DNA from: JAHEEL01 sp942491345
GTDB lineage: Bacteria; Actinomycetota; Acidimicrobiia; Spongiisociales; UBA5794
Direction of reading: 5' to 3'
Length of the DNA stretch: 64,000 nucleotides
NCBI GenBank assembly: GCA_942491345.1
Contig: CALOAN010000020.1
Span: 124,001 to 188,000, forward strand
The notes beneath the pieces were generated by a model. That model did not search any database and was not told the origin of the DNA. It saw nothing but the letters and a program-made list of their open reading frames with translations. Positions 24,603-33,687 of the stretch are shown here, piece after piece. Numbering within the stretch: position 1 is the stretch's first letter; each line of letters opens with the position of its first letter. A program made the translations under genes and the position numbers.

Positions 24603-25484
24603 ATGGAAATCGGCAGCGTCGGACTCTGGACCTTCCTCCTCGACGAACACCCCACGTCTCGTGTGCGCGAGGTCGTCCAGGAGATTGAGGAGATGGGGTG
24701 GCCCACCTTGTGGCGACCAGAGTCGACAGGCCGCGATGTGCTGGTCGCTTCGAGTGCGATGTTGGATGCCACGTCGCAACTGATTGTGGCCTCGGGTATC
24801 GCGCAGATCTACGCACGGCATCCGGTAACAACGGCTGCGGCTCAGAAGACTCTGTTTGAGGCCTCCAACGGTCGGTTCCTTCTCGGACTCGGAGTGGCCC
24901 ATGCCTCGTCTGTCGAAGGAATCCGAAAGCTCGAGTACCGGACTCCCTACTCGGACATGGTGGCGTACCTGGATGCCATGGCAGAAGCCCCGTACACGGC
25001 GGTAGAGCCAGCGACCAGACCGCCTACCGTGCTCGCCGCACTGGGACCGCGCATGCTCCGCCTCAGCGCCCAGGCTGCGGACGGCGCCCATCCATACTTC
25101 ACCCCGCCAGAACACACGGCGATGGCCCGCGAGATTCTCGGGACGGGCCCGCTTCTCGCTCCCGAACAGATGGTGGTGGTCGACAACGACCTCGACCGAG
25201 CCAGGGAAGTGGCCAGAGCCAAGATGGCGCGCTACCTCAGTTTGCCGAATTACACGAACAACCTGCTGCGTTGTGGATTCACACAATCCGACATCGATGA
25301 CGTGACCGATCGGCTGGTCGACGGGATCGTCGCCTGCGGTGACATCGGGGTCACGGTCGATCGGGTCCAACAGCACCTCGATGCCGGCGCCGACCATGTG
25401 TGCATTCAGGTTCTTGTTGCGGACAACGATTTGGACGCCACAATCGCGCTCTGGCGGGAGCTTGCCGACGCCTTCGACCTCTAG
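24603..25484 (+). CDS. Luciferase-like (LLM class) F420-dependent oxidoreductase
   Basis: 293 residues. 'GSVGLWTFLLDEHPTSRVREVVQEIEEMGWPTLWRPES', 'ATSQLIVASGIAQIYARHPVTTAAAQKTLFEASNGRFLLGLGVAH' and 'VLAALGPRMLRLSAQAADGAHPYFTPPEHT' follow the bacterial-luciferase barrel of the TIGR03620-type F420 group. Uses F420H2 (or FMNH2) on an unknown substrate. Starts at ATG 24603, immediately preceded by an in-frame GTG. Probably co-transcribed with the cyclase. Confidence 0.85.
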   Translation: MEIGSVGLWTFLLDEHPTSRVREVVQEIEEMGWPTLWRPESTGRDVLVASSAMLDATSQLIVASGIAQIYARHPVTTAAAQKTLFEASNGRFLLGLGVAHASSVEGIRKLEYRTPYSDMVAYLDAMAEAPYTAVEPATRPPTVLAALGPRMLRLSAQAADGAHPYFTPPEHTAMAREILGTGPLLAPEQMVVVDNDLDRAREVARAKMARYLSLPNYTNNLLRCGFTQSDIDDVTDRLVDGIVACGDIGVTVDRVQQHLDAGADHVCIQVLVADNDLDATIALWRELADAFDL

Positions 25485-25499
25485 GCCATTCGGCGGCAC

Positions 25500-25721
25500 C
25501 TATCGCTCGGATTCGTCGTCCTTCACCGAGAGGTACTTGCCCGCGACGCTGACGCCGAACGACGCCAGAACAACACTTCCCGATACTCCCCAAAGGGCGA
25601 AGACTGCCTGGCTCAACGTTGATTCCACATCGCCGTCTATCAGGGTGAGGAAGAACAGCGATCCAATGATGCCGAACGCGACTGAAGCGATTACAAAGAT
25701 GCGAGTTGCGGTTCTCTGCAT
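25500..25721 (-). CDS. Small two-helix membrane protein
   Basis: 73 residues with two hydrophobic segments, 'IFVIASVAFGIIGSLFFLTL' and 'VFALWGVSGSVVLASFGVSVAG', and a charged C terminus. ATG 25721 is the only start that places the first helix normally. Function unknown. Its end faces the end of the F420 oxidoreductase. Confidence 0.6.
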   Translation of the reverse strand: MQRTATRIFVIASVAFGIIGSLFFLTLIDGDVESTLSQAVFALWGVSGSVVLASFGVSVAGKYLSVKDDESER

Positions 25722-25806
25722 GTGCAAAGCGTACTGAGAGCCTTGAGATGTGCCGACGACTGGTGGCCCGCCCGATTTGGCCCGGTCGTTGAGAGCGATG
25801 GCGCCC

Positions 25807-27087
25807 TCAACTCGTGACGGTTTCGCTGTCCAGCTCGATCGCCTGTTGCTTGAGACCGCGCCCGGCGATGAGATAGAGCGGTGCTGCGGCACTGAGGATG
25901 ACGGCTCCGGCAACGATTGCCACGGTCAGGCTTGTCGCATCGGCAAGGAGTCCGAGAGCGATACCCCCGAGCATCGCTCCGGTCTGAGCCGTCAGGCTAT
26001 TGACCGACACGACGGTCGCGCGACTGTTCGAGTCAACAACACCACGATGCAACATCCCTTGATGGATCGGGTTCGACGCGCCGTTGACTCCGATCGCCAA
26101 GACATAGGCGACGACCACCCCGACTGGCCCGAGAGCGAAGGCAATGCCGAGCACGGTGATGCCCTGGACGATACGGAGACCTGCACCCGCACTCGCTGGG
26201 CTCCAGCTACGCGTGAGAACGGGAACGAGCGCAGCCCCGCCGGCTGCGACAAGCCAGGCCAGGGTGTTGGCCGGACCGAGAATCGCGGCCGCTTGGTCTG
26301 CGCTGTCCAATACGTCTCCGAGTCGTACGGGCGTGAAGCTCTCGACTGAGTGGAGCCCGAGTCCCCAAAGGAATTCCACCGAAACCAGAGCGATCAGGGC
26401 TGTGCTGCGTTTGACGGTTCCGACGGCGTTGACGACGATCGTCGGCACTTCCGATACCGCACGCTTGATGGCGCCGAAGCTTCGCTCTTGGCGTGGCTCG
26501 GTCATGAGGGTGGCGATCGCGACCCACTCCACGCCAAGCAGAACCACAGCGACGAGCACGGGTGTCACGAGTGGTTCCACGTTTGGGAGTGGATCGAACG
26601 CAACCAGGGCGCTGGCGGCGAGCGCCCCGATCCCAATGGCGAGCCCGGTGATGACGCCCGCCTGGGAGAGGCCACGTTCGATGTTGGCGTCGGGGTCGAC
26701 GGCCTGGGCCGTGTCGACGTACCAGGAGTCGAGCGGGCCACTCTCCAGGGCGCGATATACGCCCATGAGGCCGGCGGCGAGTACGAGCAGCGGAACCGAC
26801 CGGGCACCGATCAAGAGTACGAACGCAGCCACCTCGAAGACGGTTGCCACCAGCAGCACGGTGCGGCGGCCGATGGCATCCGCCAGGCCACCCGTCGGCA
26901 ACTCGAGGACGAGCACCATCAACCCTTGGCCGGCGAAGACCACTCCCAACTGGGCGAGGCTCAGACCGCGATCGAGGAGAACGAGCACGAGCACCGGAAC
27001 GAGTAGACCAGTCGGCAACCACCGCAACCCGCGCAACACCAAGAAGCGTCTGCGCACCTTCTGCGTGTTGGTTGCTGCAGGTGTCAT
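25807..27087 (-). CDS. Major facilitator superfamily transporter
   Basis: 426 residues, about 12 transmembrane helices. The loop after TM2 reads 'PTGGLADAIGRRTVLL', a good MFS motif A. A tetracycline- or macrolide-efflux-like MFS would fit, but specificity cannot be read. Transcribed leftward, alone. Confidence 0.83.
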   Translation of the reverse strand: MTPAATNTQKVRRRFLVLRGLRWLPTGLLVPVLVLVLLDRGLSLAQLGVVFAGQGLMVLVLELPTGGLADAIGRRTVLLVATVFEVAAFVLLIGARSVPLLVLAAGLMGVYRALESGPLDSWYVDTAQAVDPDANIERGLSQAGVITGLAIGIGALAASALVAFDPLPNVEPLVTPVLVAVVLLGVEWVAIATLMTEPRQERSFGAIKRAVSEVPTIVVNAVGTVKRSTALIALVSVEFLWGLGLHSVESFTPVRLGDVLDSADQAAAILGPANTLAWLVAAGGAALVPVLTRSWSPASAGAGLRIVQGITVLGIAFALGPVGVVVAYVLAIGVNGASNPIHQGMLHRGVVDSNSRATVVSVNSLTAQTGAMLGGIALGLLADATSLTVAIVAGAVILSAAAPLYLIAGRGLKQQAIELDSETVTS

Positions 27088-27244
27088 ACGTTCGGCTCAA
27101 ACCAGGGGACCGGGTTGAACGGTAGGGCTCGGAGATCTGCCGAGTCGTCGGTCCTCGTGTCTGACCCCCAGTGACCGCCGGTGGTCGACTGGTGGTGGTT
27201 GATTCGTGGAGGCATTCGGCGACCAATCTGGCGTGACAGCACAA

Positions 27245-27264
27245 TGATGTCATACTGATGTCAT
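27245..27264. promoter_or_regulatory. Direct repeat TGATGTCAT, period 11
   Basis: TGATGTCAT occurs at 27245-27253 and 27256-27264, one helical turn apart, with TGTCAAG following. It lies in the 312-bp divergent space between the MFS gene and the frameshifted F420 oxidoreductase; no other feature was seen there. A possible operator for a winged-helix or ribbon-helix-helix regulator. Confidence 0.35.
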
Positions 27265-27399
27265 CCTGTCAAGCCTCTCAATCCAAGCAGATCTGGCTCG
27301 GCGTTTCGTGGCCGACTGGTGGTGGTCGGAACGGGCACAGGGCAGTGGTGTCTGCTGTTCCTTCCGTTGTCCCCTACTGCACCGAAGGACACTCGTTCC

Positions 27400-28352
27400 A
27401 TGATGGGGTGGAGCGCCGTGGAGGAGGACGCCGTGGCTGGACGTCTGGTCGATGTGGGGCTTCTCGTGTTCACCGGTGAGGGTTTGCGACCGACTCATCT
27501 CGAGCCGGATCTATCCGTTGTTGATGTGGGGATACTGGGTGAGCATGTCGGCTTTGACTCGATCGGCGTGATCGACCATCTACGTTGGAACATCTCGACC
27601 GGACCCCACGGGTTTTGGGAGTGCACCACCGTCGTCGCGGCACTGGCAGCTGCCACCTCGCGCGCGCGGCTGTTCACGGCTGTCCTAGCTTCGCCCTTCC
27701 GCAATCCTGCGCTTGTAGCGAAGGTCGCGGAGACGATCGACATGATCAGCAACGGCCGATTCGTACTCGGCCTGGGCGCGAGCAGTGGGCCTCCTGAGGA
27801 ATACGAGTCGTTCGGCTTTCCCCAGGATCACCTGTACTCACGATTCGCCGAAGCGATCCAGATCATCAGTAGCCTGCTGCGCGAGGGCAAATGTGATTTT
27901 GACGGCACCTTCTACCAGGTGCGGGATTGTGTGTTGCGGCCGCGGGGCCGCGACCAACGGGTCTGCCGATCGCCATCGGTGCAGCCGGCCCAAAGATGAT
28001 GCACTTGACCGCAAGTTTTGCCGATGAATGGAACGGACTGACGTTTGGCACGCCGACGCTCGAGCACTTTGCCCCCATGGTCGAGGCAGTTGATGCAGCG
28101 TGCCGTGAGGTGGGGCGCGACCCCGTGACCCTCCGGCGATCCGTCGATATCATCGTCGCCCCGACCGACGTAACCGACATCGGTATCCCGGGCTTCGGGA
28201 CCCCGATCCACGGAACTCCCGATGAGATCGCCGCGCAACTCGCGGCGTTCTCGGACATCGGTATCGACGAAGTCCACGCGTATTTGTGGCCACAGTCAAC
28301 GGCCTCCGTCGAAGCGATGGCCTCGGTGCTCGAAGTCCTCGACGGCGACTGA
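27400..28352 (+). pseudogene. F420-dependent LLM oxidoreductase interrupted by a one-base frameshift
   Basis: Two abutting frames together give one luciferase-like oxidoreductase of about 317 residues. The first contains 'HVGFDSIGVIDHLRWN', 'ISNGRFVLGLGASSGPPEEYESFGF' and 'GTFYQVRDCVLRPR'. The second resumes with 'GPRPTGLPIAIGAAGPKMM' and runs to 'ASVLEVLDGD'. The break is in GGGG at 27944-27947; adding one G restores a single frame. Either a sequencing deletion or a recent mutation. The start could be ATG 27400, ATG 27403 or GTG 27433. Confidence 0.8.
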
Positions 28353-28404
28353 CAACGAGAGTTGGCGCCGGGTGAGGCAGACGGCCCAGCGCTGTTGCTG
28401 CCGA

Positions 28405-28785
28405 TCAGGCGACGGTGAACTCCACCAACGGGGCGTCGTCGACCCACCTGGGAAGGATGTGCTCGGCCTTGGCCGGGTCGTTGTTCCAGCTCTCGGTGAG
28501 GATCCGGTACAGCACTGCTGCGCGTTGGTCTCCGTCGGTGATCACGCGAGCCTCGGCCGGGATGTCGGCGGTCACGTCGTCCTTGAGGTGGACCGTGAAC
28601 AGCGGGTTGGCGATCATGTTTGCCAACCAGTCGCGCTTGTAGCCCGGTCTGCCGGTGATGTAGTAGCTCCCGTCAAAATGATGGAAGAAGATCTCGATCC
28701 TTCGGCTCACACCGCTCCTTGCACCAACCGTAGTGATGTCGATTACGCCGCCCCGGGCAAGGGCATTCTCAGTTTCGGTGTCCAT
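28405..28785 (-). CDS. DUF385/Ddn-like deazaflavin-dependent protein
   Basis: 126 residues. 'DITTVGARSGVSRRIEIFFHHFDGSYYITGRPG' and 'DWLANMIANPLFTVHLKDDV' are typical of the nitroreductase/DUF385 split-barrel family that binds F420 in actinobacteria. The end is convergent with the frameshifted F420 oxidoreductase. Third member of this family in the window. Confidence 0.8.
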   Translation of the reverse strand: MDTETENALARGGVIDITTVGARSGVSRRIEIFFHHFDGSYYITGRPGYKRDWLANMIANPLFTVHLKDDVTADIPAEARVITDGDQRAAVLYRILTESWNNDPAKAEHILPRWVDDAPLVEFTVA

Positions 28786-28878
28786 GCGACGTGAACCGAG
28801 CTGAGCGGCCGCCTATTCCAGATGTCGGGCCTTGTTTCGAGGCCGAGCGATATCCGATTGTGTCGGAGCTGGCAACAC

Positions 28879-30570
28879 TCAGCCGCCGACCCTGCCCGAG
28901 TTCGGATCGACCATGAGCGCCGACACGTCAACGGCCTCGAACGCGGAACCGGGGATGTCGTCCCACTCATGGAGCATGTCGTTGTCCCATCGTTCATCGG
29001 GTGCGCCGGAGATATACCACGAGGCCCCGTTGTCGGCGAGGATCAGCCCATAGTCCTTGAAGGCTTGGAGGATCACCCGTACCTCAGTTGAGTAGCCGGA
29101 GATGTCGTAGCCCGCTTTGAGGCGGAACCGCTGACCCATCGGCGGGTAGTTCAATCCGGTGAGGCTCGACGCGTCGTGCCGGGCCGGCCACACGTGGGCA
29201 TTTCGGGTGTCGGAGGCTGTGAACCGGATCGCATGCGTGATCACGCCGCTGGCCACCTCGTCGTACGTAACCAATCCGGGGTAGATCGGCAGGCCCGCCG
29301 CATCCGCGGAGGTCCAACCATCGGGCCGCAGTGCGTTGGAGCGCAGGTCGTATTGAGCACCCGAACTCGCAGACCACGAGCCATTGCCTTGAGGGTGCGC
29401 GTTGTAGAGCTCATAGAGGACACAGGCCTCGCGATCGACGACGAGGACATGGCGGTCGCCCGAGGCGTCTGGGCCGCCCTCGATGGGAGCGTTGTTGGGG
29501 ATGGGAAACGGTCCGGGGTCGGACTCGCTGCCGTAGTCCGTGTAGATGATCTCGACGTCCGGTTGGCCGGCCGGGACGTTGACGAACGGGATACCGATCG
29601 GGCTGTTCGACCCGGGCGGCCACACGCCGGCGCCGAAATCGGCATGCAACGTGTCGCCCGCTCCGATGGCGGCGATGTACTGGCTCGAGCGTGAGTCGAC
29701 CGGCAGGTCATCGACGCGGCGGTTCCAGATGTTGTCCGTCGGGAACGTCGAGCACGTCGGTGGGGGCGCGGTGAGTTCTCCGAAGTGCCCGGCCACGGGG
29801 ACGTAGGAAGGGAAGCCCCCGACGTACTGGGCGTTTGCGTTCCCCTGAGTGTTCTCATACCGCAGGTACGTCGTCGAGTTCGAAGGGCGGAACAGCCCGG
29901 GCGAGTCCACACCATTGCCGGTCCAGTCGCCTGTCACAAACAGGTCGCCCGGGTCGCCGTAGATGAAGCTGTTGTCGGCGATGCCGGTGGTGTTCGAGGT
30001 GCGGTAGTAGACGAGGCCGGTTGTGGCGCGATGCAGACCCGGAGTGTCCTGCCCGTCGCCGTTGAAGTCACCGACGAACGGCTGGTCCCCCGGATTTCCG
30101 AACACATACGAATACTCAGCAGCGCCGAGGCCGCCGTCGTTGGTCCCGAGCGTATTGATGATGTAGAAGGTCTGGTTCGACGGGCGGTAGATCGAAACGG
30201 TGTCACACCCATCGGCGTTGAAGTCACCTGCGATCGGAACGTCACCCGGATTGCCGAAGAAGAACGACACATCGGCGATTCCCTGTGTGTTCTCGTTCCG
30301 AAGGTAGACGTATCCATCGGACTGTCGATACAACCCTGGTGTGTCGACGTCGTCGCAGTTCCAGTCGCCCGTGAACGGATAGTCCCCGGGGTTGCCGAAG
30401 TAGAAACGTCCAACTTCCGATCCTTGCTCGTACAGGCGCCAGATACCCGTCGTTGGGTCGACGAGACCGTAGGAATCCGAATTGTCCTCAGCGGTCGCAG
30501 TGCCCGGAACCGCAGCGACGAGCGCAGCTCCGACTGTCGCTACCGCGAGGGCCGTCCAGATCTTCGACAT
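28879..30570 (-). CDS. Secreted protein with FG-GAP/VCBS-like repeats and an uncharacterised C-terminal domain
   Basis: 563 residues. Signal peptide 'AALVAAVPGTATA' near 15-27. Residues about 45-270 hold four clear and one degenerate copy of a roughly 55-residue blade marked by 'FGNPGD.P..GD(F/W)N.DG.DT', with Asp-rich calcium-like loops. The C-terminal 280 residues begin 'FPTDNIWNRRVDDLPVDSRS' and include 'ALRPDGWTSADAAGLPIYPGLV' and 'HAIRFTASDTRNAHVWPARHD', a pattern found in large secreted proteins of soil bacteria. Adhesion or a hydrolase is possible; no catalytic residues can be assigned. Same strand as, and 135 bases downstream of, the multihaem cytochrome. Confidence 0.75.
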   Translation of the reverse strand: MSKIWTALAVATVGAALVAAVPGTATAEDNSDSYGLVDPTTGIWRLYEQGSEVGRFYFGNPGDYPFTGDWNCDDVDTPGLYRQSDGYVYLRNENTQGIADVSFFFGNPGDVPIAGDFNADGCDTVSIYRPSNQTFYIINTLGTNDGGLGAAEYSYVFGNPGDQPFVGDFNGDGQDTPGLHRATTGLVYYRTSNTTGIADNSFIYGDPGDLFVTGDWTGNGVDSPGLFRPSNSTTYLRYENTQGNANAQYVGGFPSYVPVAGHFGELTAPPPTCSTFPTDNIWNRRVDDLPVDSRSSQYIAAIGAGDTLHADFGAGVWPPGSNSPIGIPFVNVPAGQPDVEIIYTDYGSESDPGPFPIPNNAPIEGGPDASGDRHVLVVDREACVLYELYNAHPQGNGSWSASSGAQYDLRSNALRPDGWTSADAAGLPIYPGLVTYDEVASGVITHAIRFTASDTRNAHVWPARHDASSLTGLNYPPMGQRFRLKAGYDISGYSTEVRVILQAFKDYGLILADNGASWYISGAPDERWDNDMLHEWDDIPGSAFEAVDVSALMVDPNSGRVGG

Positions 30571-30704
30571 GCTCTCACCACCTTTTCTCGACCGTCGGCA
30601 GCGGTTTCTACGGGAATGCTACGAGCCGAGTCAGGCCAAACGACGTACAAGGGCCGCGATTGGGGCGCAGGCGGGTCGGTCCGTGGACTGATCGGGTTGC
30701 CCGC

Positions 30705-32786
30705 CTATTGCGCCACGGCACGCGAGGCCCGCATCCGTGTGTACACGACACCTCCCGCGAGGCCGAGGAGTCCTAGGGCGACAACAACAAGGGCGGTCGT
30801 CGGCAGACCGCTGCCGTCGTCCGTTTGGACATCGTGAATGGGCGACGGGGTCGGGTCGTTTGTGCCAAGTGCGGCCGCTGCGACCGCTTCGGAGTCGCCG
30901 TCGGCTGCAACATCCGCCGGGGGTTCACCGTTGGCGAGCAGCAGCGTATGTGCTACCAGCGCGTTGAGGCTCGCCTCGGAGAGGTCCGGGTAATCCGGCA
31001 TCCGGGAGCCACCGTTCACGATCATGGCTGCCACGCTTGCTGCGTCGAGGTTCTCACCGAAGGGAGCCACCGTTCCCCGGCCTTTGCCGTCGTCACCGTG
31101 ACACGTGGCACAGAGTTGTGTGTAGAGGCGTCCGGTTGAGGTTCCCGGTGACACACTCGGAACGACGACCGCTTCGTCGTTGCTCGATCCCAGGGCCAAT
31201 ACGAACTCGGCGACAGCCTCGATCTCTTCAGCAGTCATGCGGCCCGAGTAGCCGGGCATTGATCCAAGACCATCGGTCGTGACAGCGATCAGCTCGTCTC
31301 GGCTGAGCGACGTGCCGGCGACCGGACCGTTGCGGCTCCCTTGTCCGTGAGCACCGTGGCACGTCGAGCAGTATCGGGTGTAGAGGGCAGCGGCATCAAT
31401 GCCACCGGTTTCGTCGCCGGCGGAGGTGGCGTCGGAGGCGTTGGCGCCGAGGGATGACAGGTACGCGACAACTGCGGCAAGCTGATCTGAGCTGAGCCTT
31501 GACGCGTAGCCGGGCATGGAACCGACGCCTCGCGAAATCACCGATGTGAGCTCGAAATCGGTGAGCGAGTGGTCGACGAGGTCTCCACCGGAAGGACCGT
31601 GACAGGCTGCGCACGATTCTGCGAAGACTGCTGCACCGCTCGGAGGCGGTGAGCCGGGCACGGTTGTTGTGGTTGTCGCCGTGCCGCCCGTCCTACCCGC
31701 GACGTACGTCACCACAGCATCGGTTTCGGCCTGGGTGAGGCGTGTGGAGAACCCGGGCATGCCCGTCGTACCGCTGTTCGTCACCGACGCGATGCGGCTG
31801 GTGCTGAGATCGCGTCCTACGAGGTCGCCGCCGGAGGCGCCGTGGCAGGCGGCGCAATGGCTCGAATAGACGGCGGCGCCGCTTGGCGGGGGTGGTGGTG
31901 GTGTGCCGGGAAGTGTTGTGGTTGTGGTCGTGGGGGCGGCTACGAGTGAGAGGATGTACCCGGCGATGGCGTCGATCTCAGTGGCGTTGTACGTCGATGC
32001 GTAGCCGGGCATGCCGGCACTCGTGCCGTTGGTGGTGATGTCCACGAGTTGGCTGCGTGTCAAGGGCGTTCCAACCAGGTCACCACCGTTGGCGCCATGA
32101 CATCCCGCGCACGATGTGCCGTACAAGGCTGAACCGTTGGGAGGTGGCGGGGGAGGGGTACCCGGGGACGTCGTAGTGGTTGTGGTTGGCGTCGAGGCCC
32201 AGTTGAACAGGTACTCCGACACCAGCTGGATCTCCGTACTCGTCAGGGACCCGGAGTAGCCCGGCATCGAACCGACTCCGTTGTTCACCACATTGACGAT
32301 CTGGGACAAACTGAGTGTTGTCGGGACGAGGTTGCCGCCGCTACCCCCGTGACAGGAAGCACAGTTGGCTTGGTAGATGGCCGAGCCGCTGCCGGGAGCC
32401 GCAGTGGTCGTGGTGGCCCCGGGAACGGTGGTTGTGGTGGTGACGGTGGAGGGGTTGTCGGACGCGTTCCCCGGGAACGTGTGCGCGTTGATCTCCTCGA
32501 CATTCGTGTACCCGTCCCCGTCTGCGTCGAAGTTGTTGATCGCGACGAAGTTCTCATCTTCCTTCCACTGCCTGGCGTAGGAGTTGAGCTTGTACTCAGA
32601 CCCTTGGACGTTGTGGCAGATCGTGCACGAGTCGATGCGGCTGCCGACAGCAGCCGGGTAAGTCGCCTCGAATGCGGGAAGGAACTCGGGTTGGTTCTTT
32701 GCTGCGACATCCTGGGCGAGGATGAACAGGAGGCTCAGCGCCATCACGGCGCCCAGCGAAAGCACGGCCGCAACTCGTGTCCTCAC
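30705..32786 (-). CDS. Membrane-anchored modular c-type cytochrome with seven haem motifs
   Basis: 693 residues from GTG 32786. After a signal peptide, the first haem motif CTICH is followed by a calcium-like 'DADGDGYTNVEE'. Six class I cytochrome c modules come next, with CASCH, CAGCH, CAACH, CAACH, CSTCH and CATCH, each followed about 35-40 residues later by a Met ligand in '(G/R)MP(G/D)(Y/F)'. Most modules are joined by Thr-rich and Pro-rich linkers. One C-terminal helix ('TALVVVALGLLGLAGGVVY') and an Arg-rich tail anchor it. This gives a string of haems on the outer face of the membrane, suited to electron transfer. An upstream GTG at 32840 is in frame but lacks a ribosome site; AGGGG precedes 32786. 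Confidence 0.85.
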   Translation of the reverse strand: MRTRVAAVLSLGAVMALSLLFILAQDVAAKNQPEFLPAFEATYPAAVGSRIDSCTICHNVQGSEYKLNSYARQWKEDENFVAINNFDADGDGYTNVEEINAHTFPGNASDNPSTVTTTTTVPGATTTTAAPGSGSAIYQANCASCHGGSGGNLVPTTLSLSQIVNVVNNGVGSMPGYSGSLTSTEIQLVSEYLFNWASTPTTTTTTSPGTPPPPPPNGSALYGTSCAGCHGANGGDLVGTPLTRSQLVDITTNGTSAGMPGYASTYNATEIDAIAGYILSLVAAPTTTTTTLPGTPPPPPPSGAAVYSSHCAACHGASGGDLVGRDLSTSRIASVTNSGTTGMPGFSTRLTQAETDAVVTYVAGRTGGTATTTTTVPGSPPPSGAAVFAESCAACHGPSGGDLVDHSLTDFELTSVISRGVGSMPGYASRLSSDQLAAVVAYLSSLGANASDATSAGDETGGIDAAALYTRYCSTCHGAHGQGSRNGPVAGTSLSRDELIAVTTDGLGSMPGYSGRMTAEEIEAVAEFVLALGSSNDEAVVVPSVSPGTSTGRLYTQLCATCHGDDGKGRGTVAPFGENLDAASVAAMIVNGGSRMPDYPDLSEASLNALVAHTLLLANGEPPADVAADGDSEAVAAAALGTNDPTPSPIHDVQTDDGSGLPTTALVVVALGLLGLAGGVVYTRMRASRAVAQ

Positions 32787-32977
32787 GTCACCTATCCCCT
32801 GACGTCTCGATCGTGAAGGCTCAGTATCGGTCGGAAACACCTAATGCATTACCAAGCTCTGGATAAACGTGGGATAAATCTTGCCGGCCCGGGTGATCGA
32901 TCCGCCGGGGAACGGCGCTGTCGACGGAGCGACTTGGTTGGATCGACCAAATGCGGCCAGACGACCGAGAGCGATGG

Positions 32978-33628
32978 CTAGCTGCTCGCGGGAGACAGCT
33001 CGCTCGCCTCTTCGAGATTCTCGAATCCCTCACGGGCCGCTGCGACGGCGACGAGGAGGGCGGCGGCGGGATCAGCCCACCACCATCCGAACAGTGCGTT
33101 CGCTGCAAGACCGACTAGTACCCCGAGTGCGAGCGCAGCATCGATGATCGACATACGCGCCTCGGCTTCCAGGGGTTCACTGCCGAGACGGCGGCCGGTG
33201 GCGCGTTTCGCAGCGCCGAGCGAAAGCATCACGATGGCGGTCAGTGCCAGATAGGCGATGCCGATCGGTGACTCGTCGGGCGTCGCCTCGGTCACCAGGG
33301 CCCACACGGCGCCGACCGATACTACGACTGCAAGGACGAAGAACGCCCAGGCGACCAGACGCAGAGCCTGCGCAGTGACGCGGTCGCTGTCGCGGCCTGG
33401 ATGATGCAGGTGCCAGACCACAACGCCGGAGGCGAAGAGCTCAACCATCGTGTCGAGCCCGAACGCAACGAGCGCCAGCGATCGCGCAGCGATACCGAGC
33501 CCGATTGCGATCACCATCTCGACGGCGTTCCACGCGATCGTGGCGTATTCGAGATGGAGGCCGCGTGCTTCCAGCTTCTCCCGTGCGTGGTTCCCGATCA
33601 CCGCTTCCGTCCTGTTGATGCCCGCCAA
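32978..33628 (-). CDS. Cation diffusion facilitator-family transporter (short)
   Basis: 216 residues with about six hydrophobic helices and the CDF-type 'ALVAFGLDTMVELFASGVVVW' in TM2 and 'SIIDAALALGVLVGLAANALFGWWWADPAAALL' in TM5-6. The C-terminal cytoplasmic metal-binding domain of full-length CDF proteins is absent. The usual metal-site Asp pattern is only partly kept, so metal transport is likely but unproven. Confidence 0.78.
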   Translation of the reverse strand: MAGINRTEAVIGNHAREKLEARGLHLEYATIAWNAVEMVIAIGLGIAARSLALVAFGLDTMVELFASGVVVWHLHHPGRDSDRVTAQALRLVAWAFFVLAVVVSVGAVWALVTEATPDESPIGIAYLALTAIVMLSLGAAKRATGRRLGSEPLEAEARMSIIDAALALGVLVGLAANALFGWWWADPAAALLVAVAAAREGFENLEEASELSPASS

Positions 33629-33638
33629 GCGTAGGGGC

Positions 33639-33677
33639 TAGCGGGCTCGCCGAGATGAGAATTCGGCGAGCCCGCTA
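33639..33677 (-). terminator. Perfect 15-bp hairpin after the sigma-factor operon
   Basis: TAGCGGGCTCGCCGA (33639-33653) and TCGGCGAGCCCGCTA (33663-33677) pair perfectly with a 9-base loop. It lies just downstream (leftward) of the membrane protein coupled to the ECF sigma factor. Confidence 0.75.
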
Positions 33678-33687
33678 CCAGCGGGTA

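Noticed and set aside
22275..25499. A 1074-codon open frame on the minus strand
   Set aside because: It lies exactly antisense to three well-supported genes (VOC, cyclase, F420 oxidoreductase). Its translation is Arg/Gly/Asp-rich without domains, a usual shadow of high-GC codon use.
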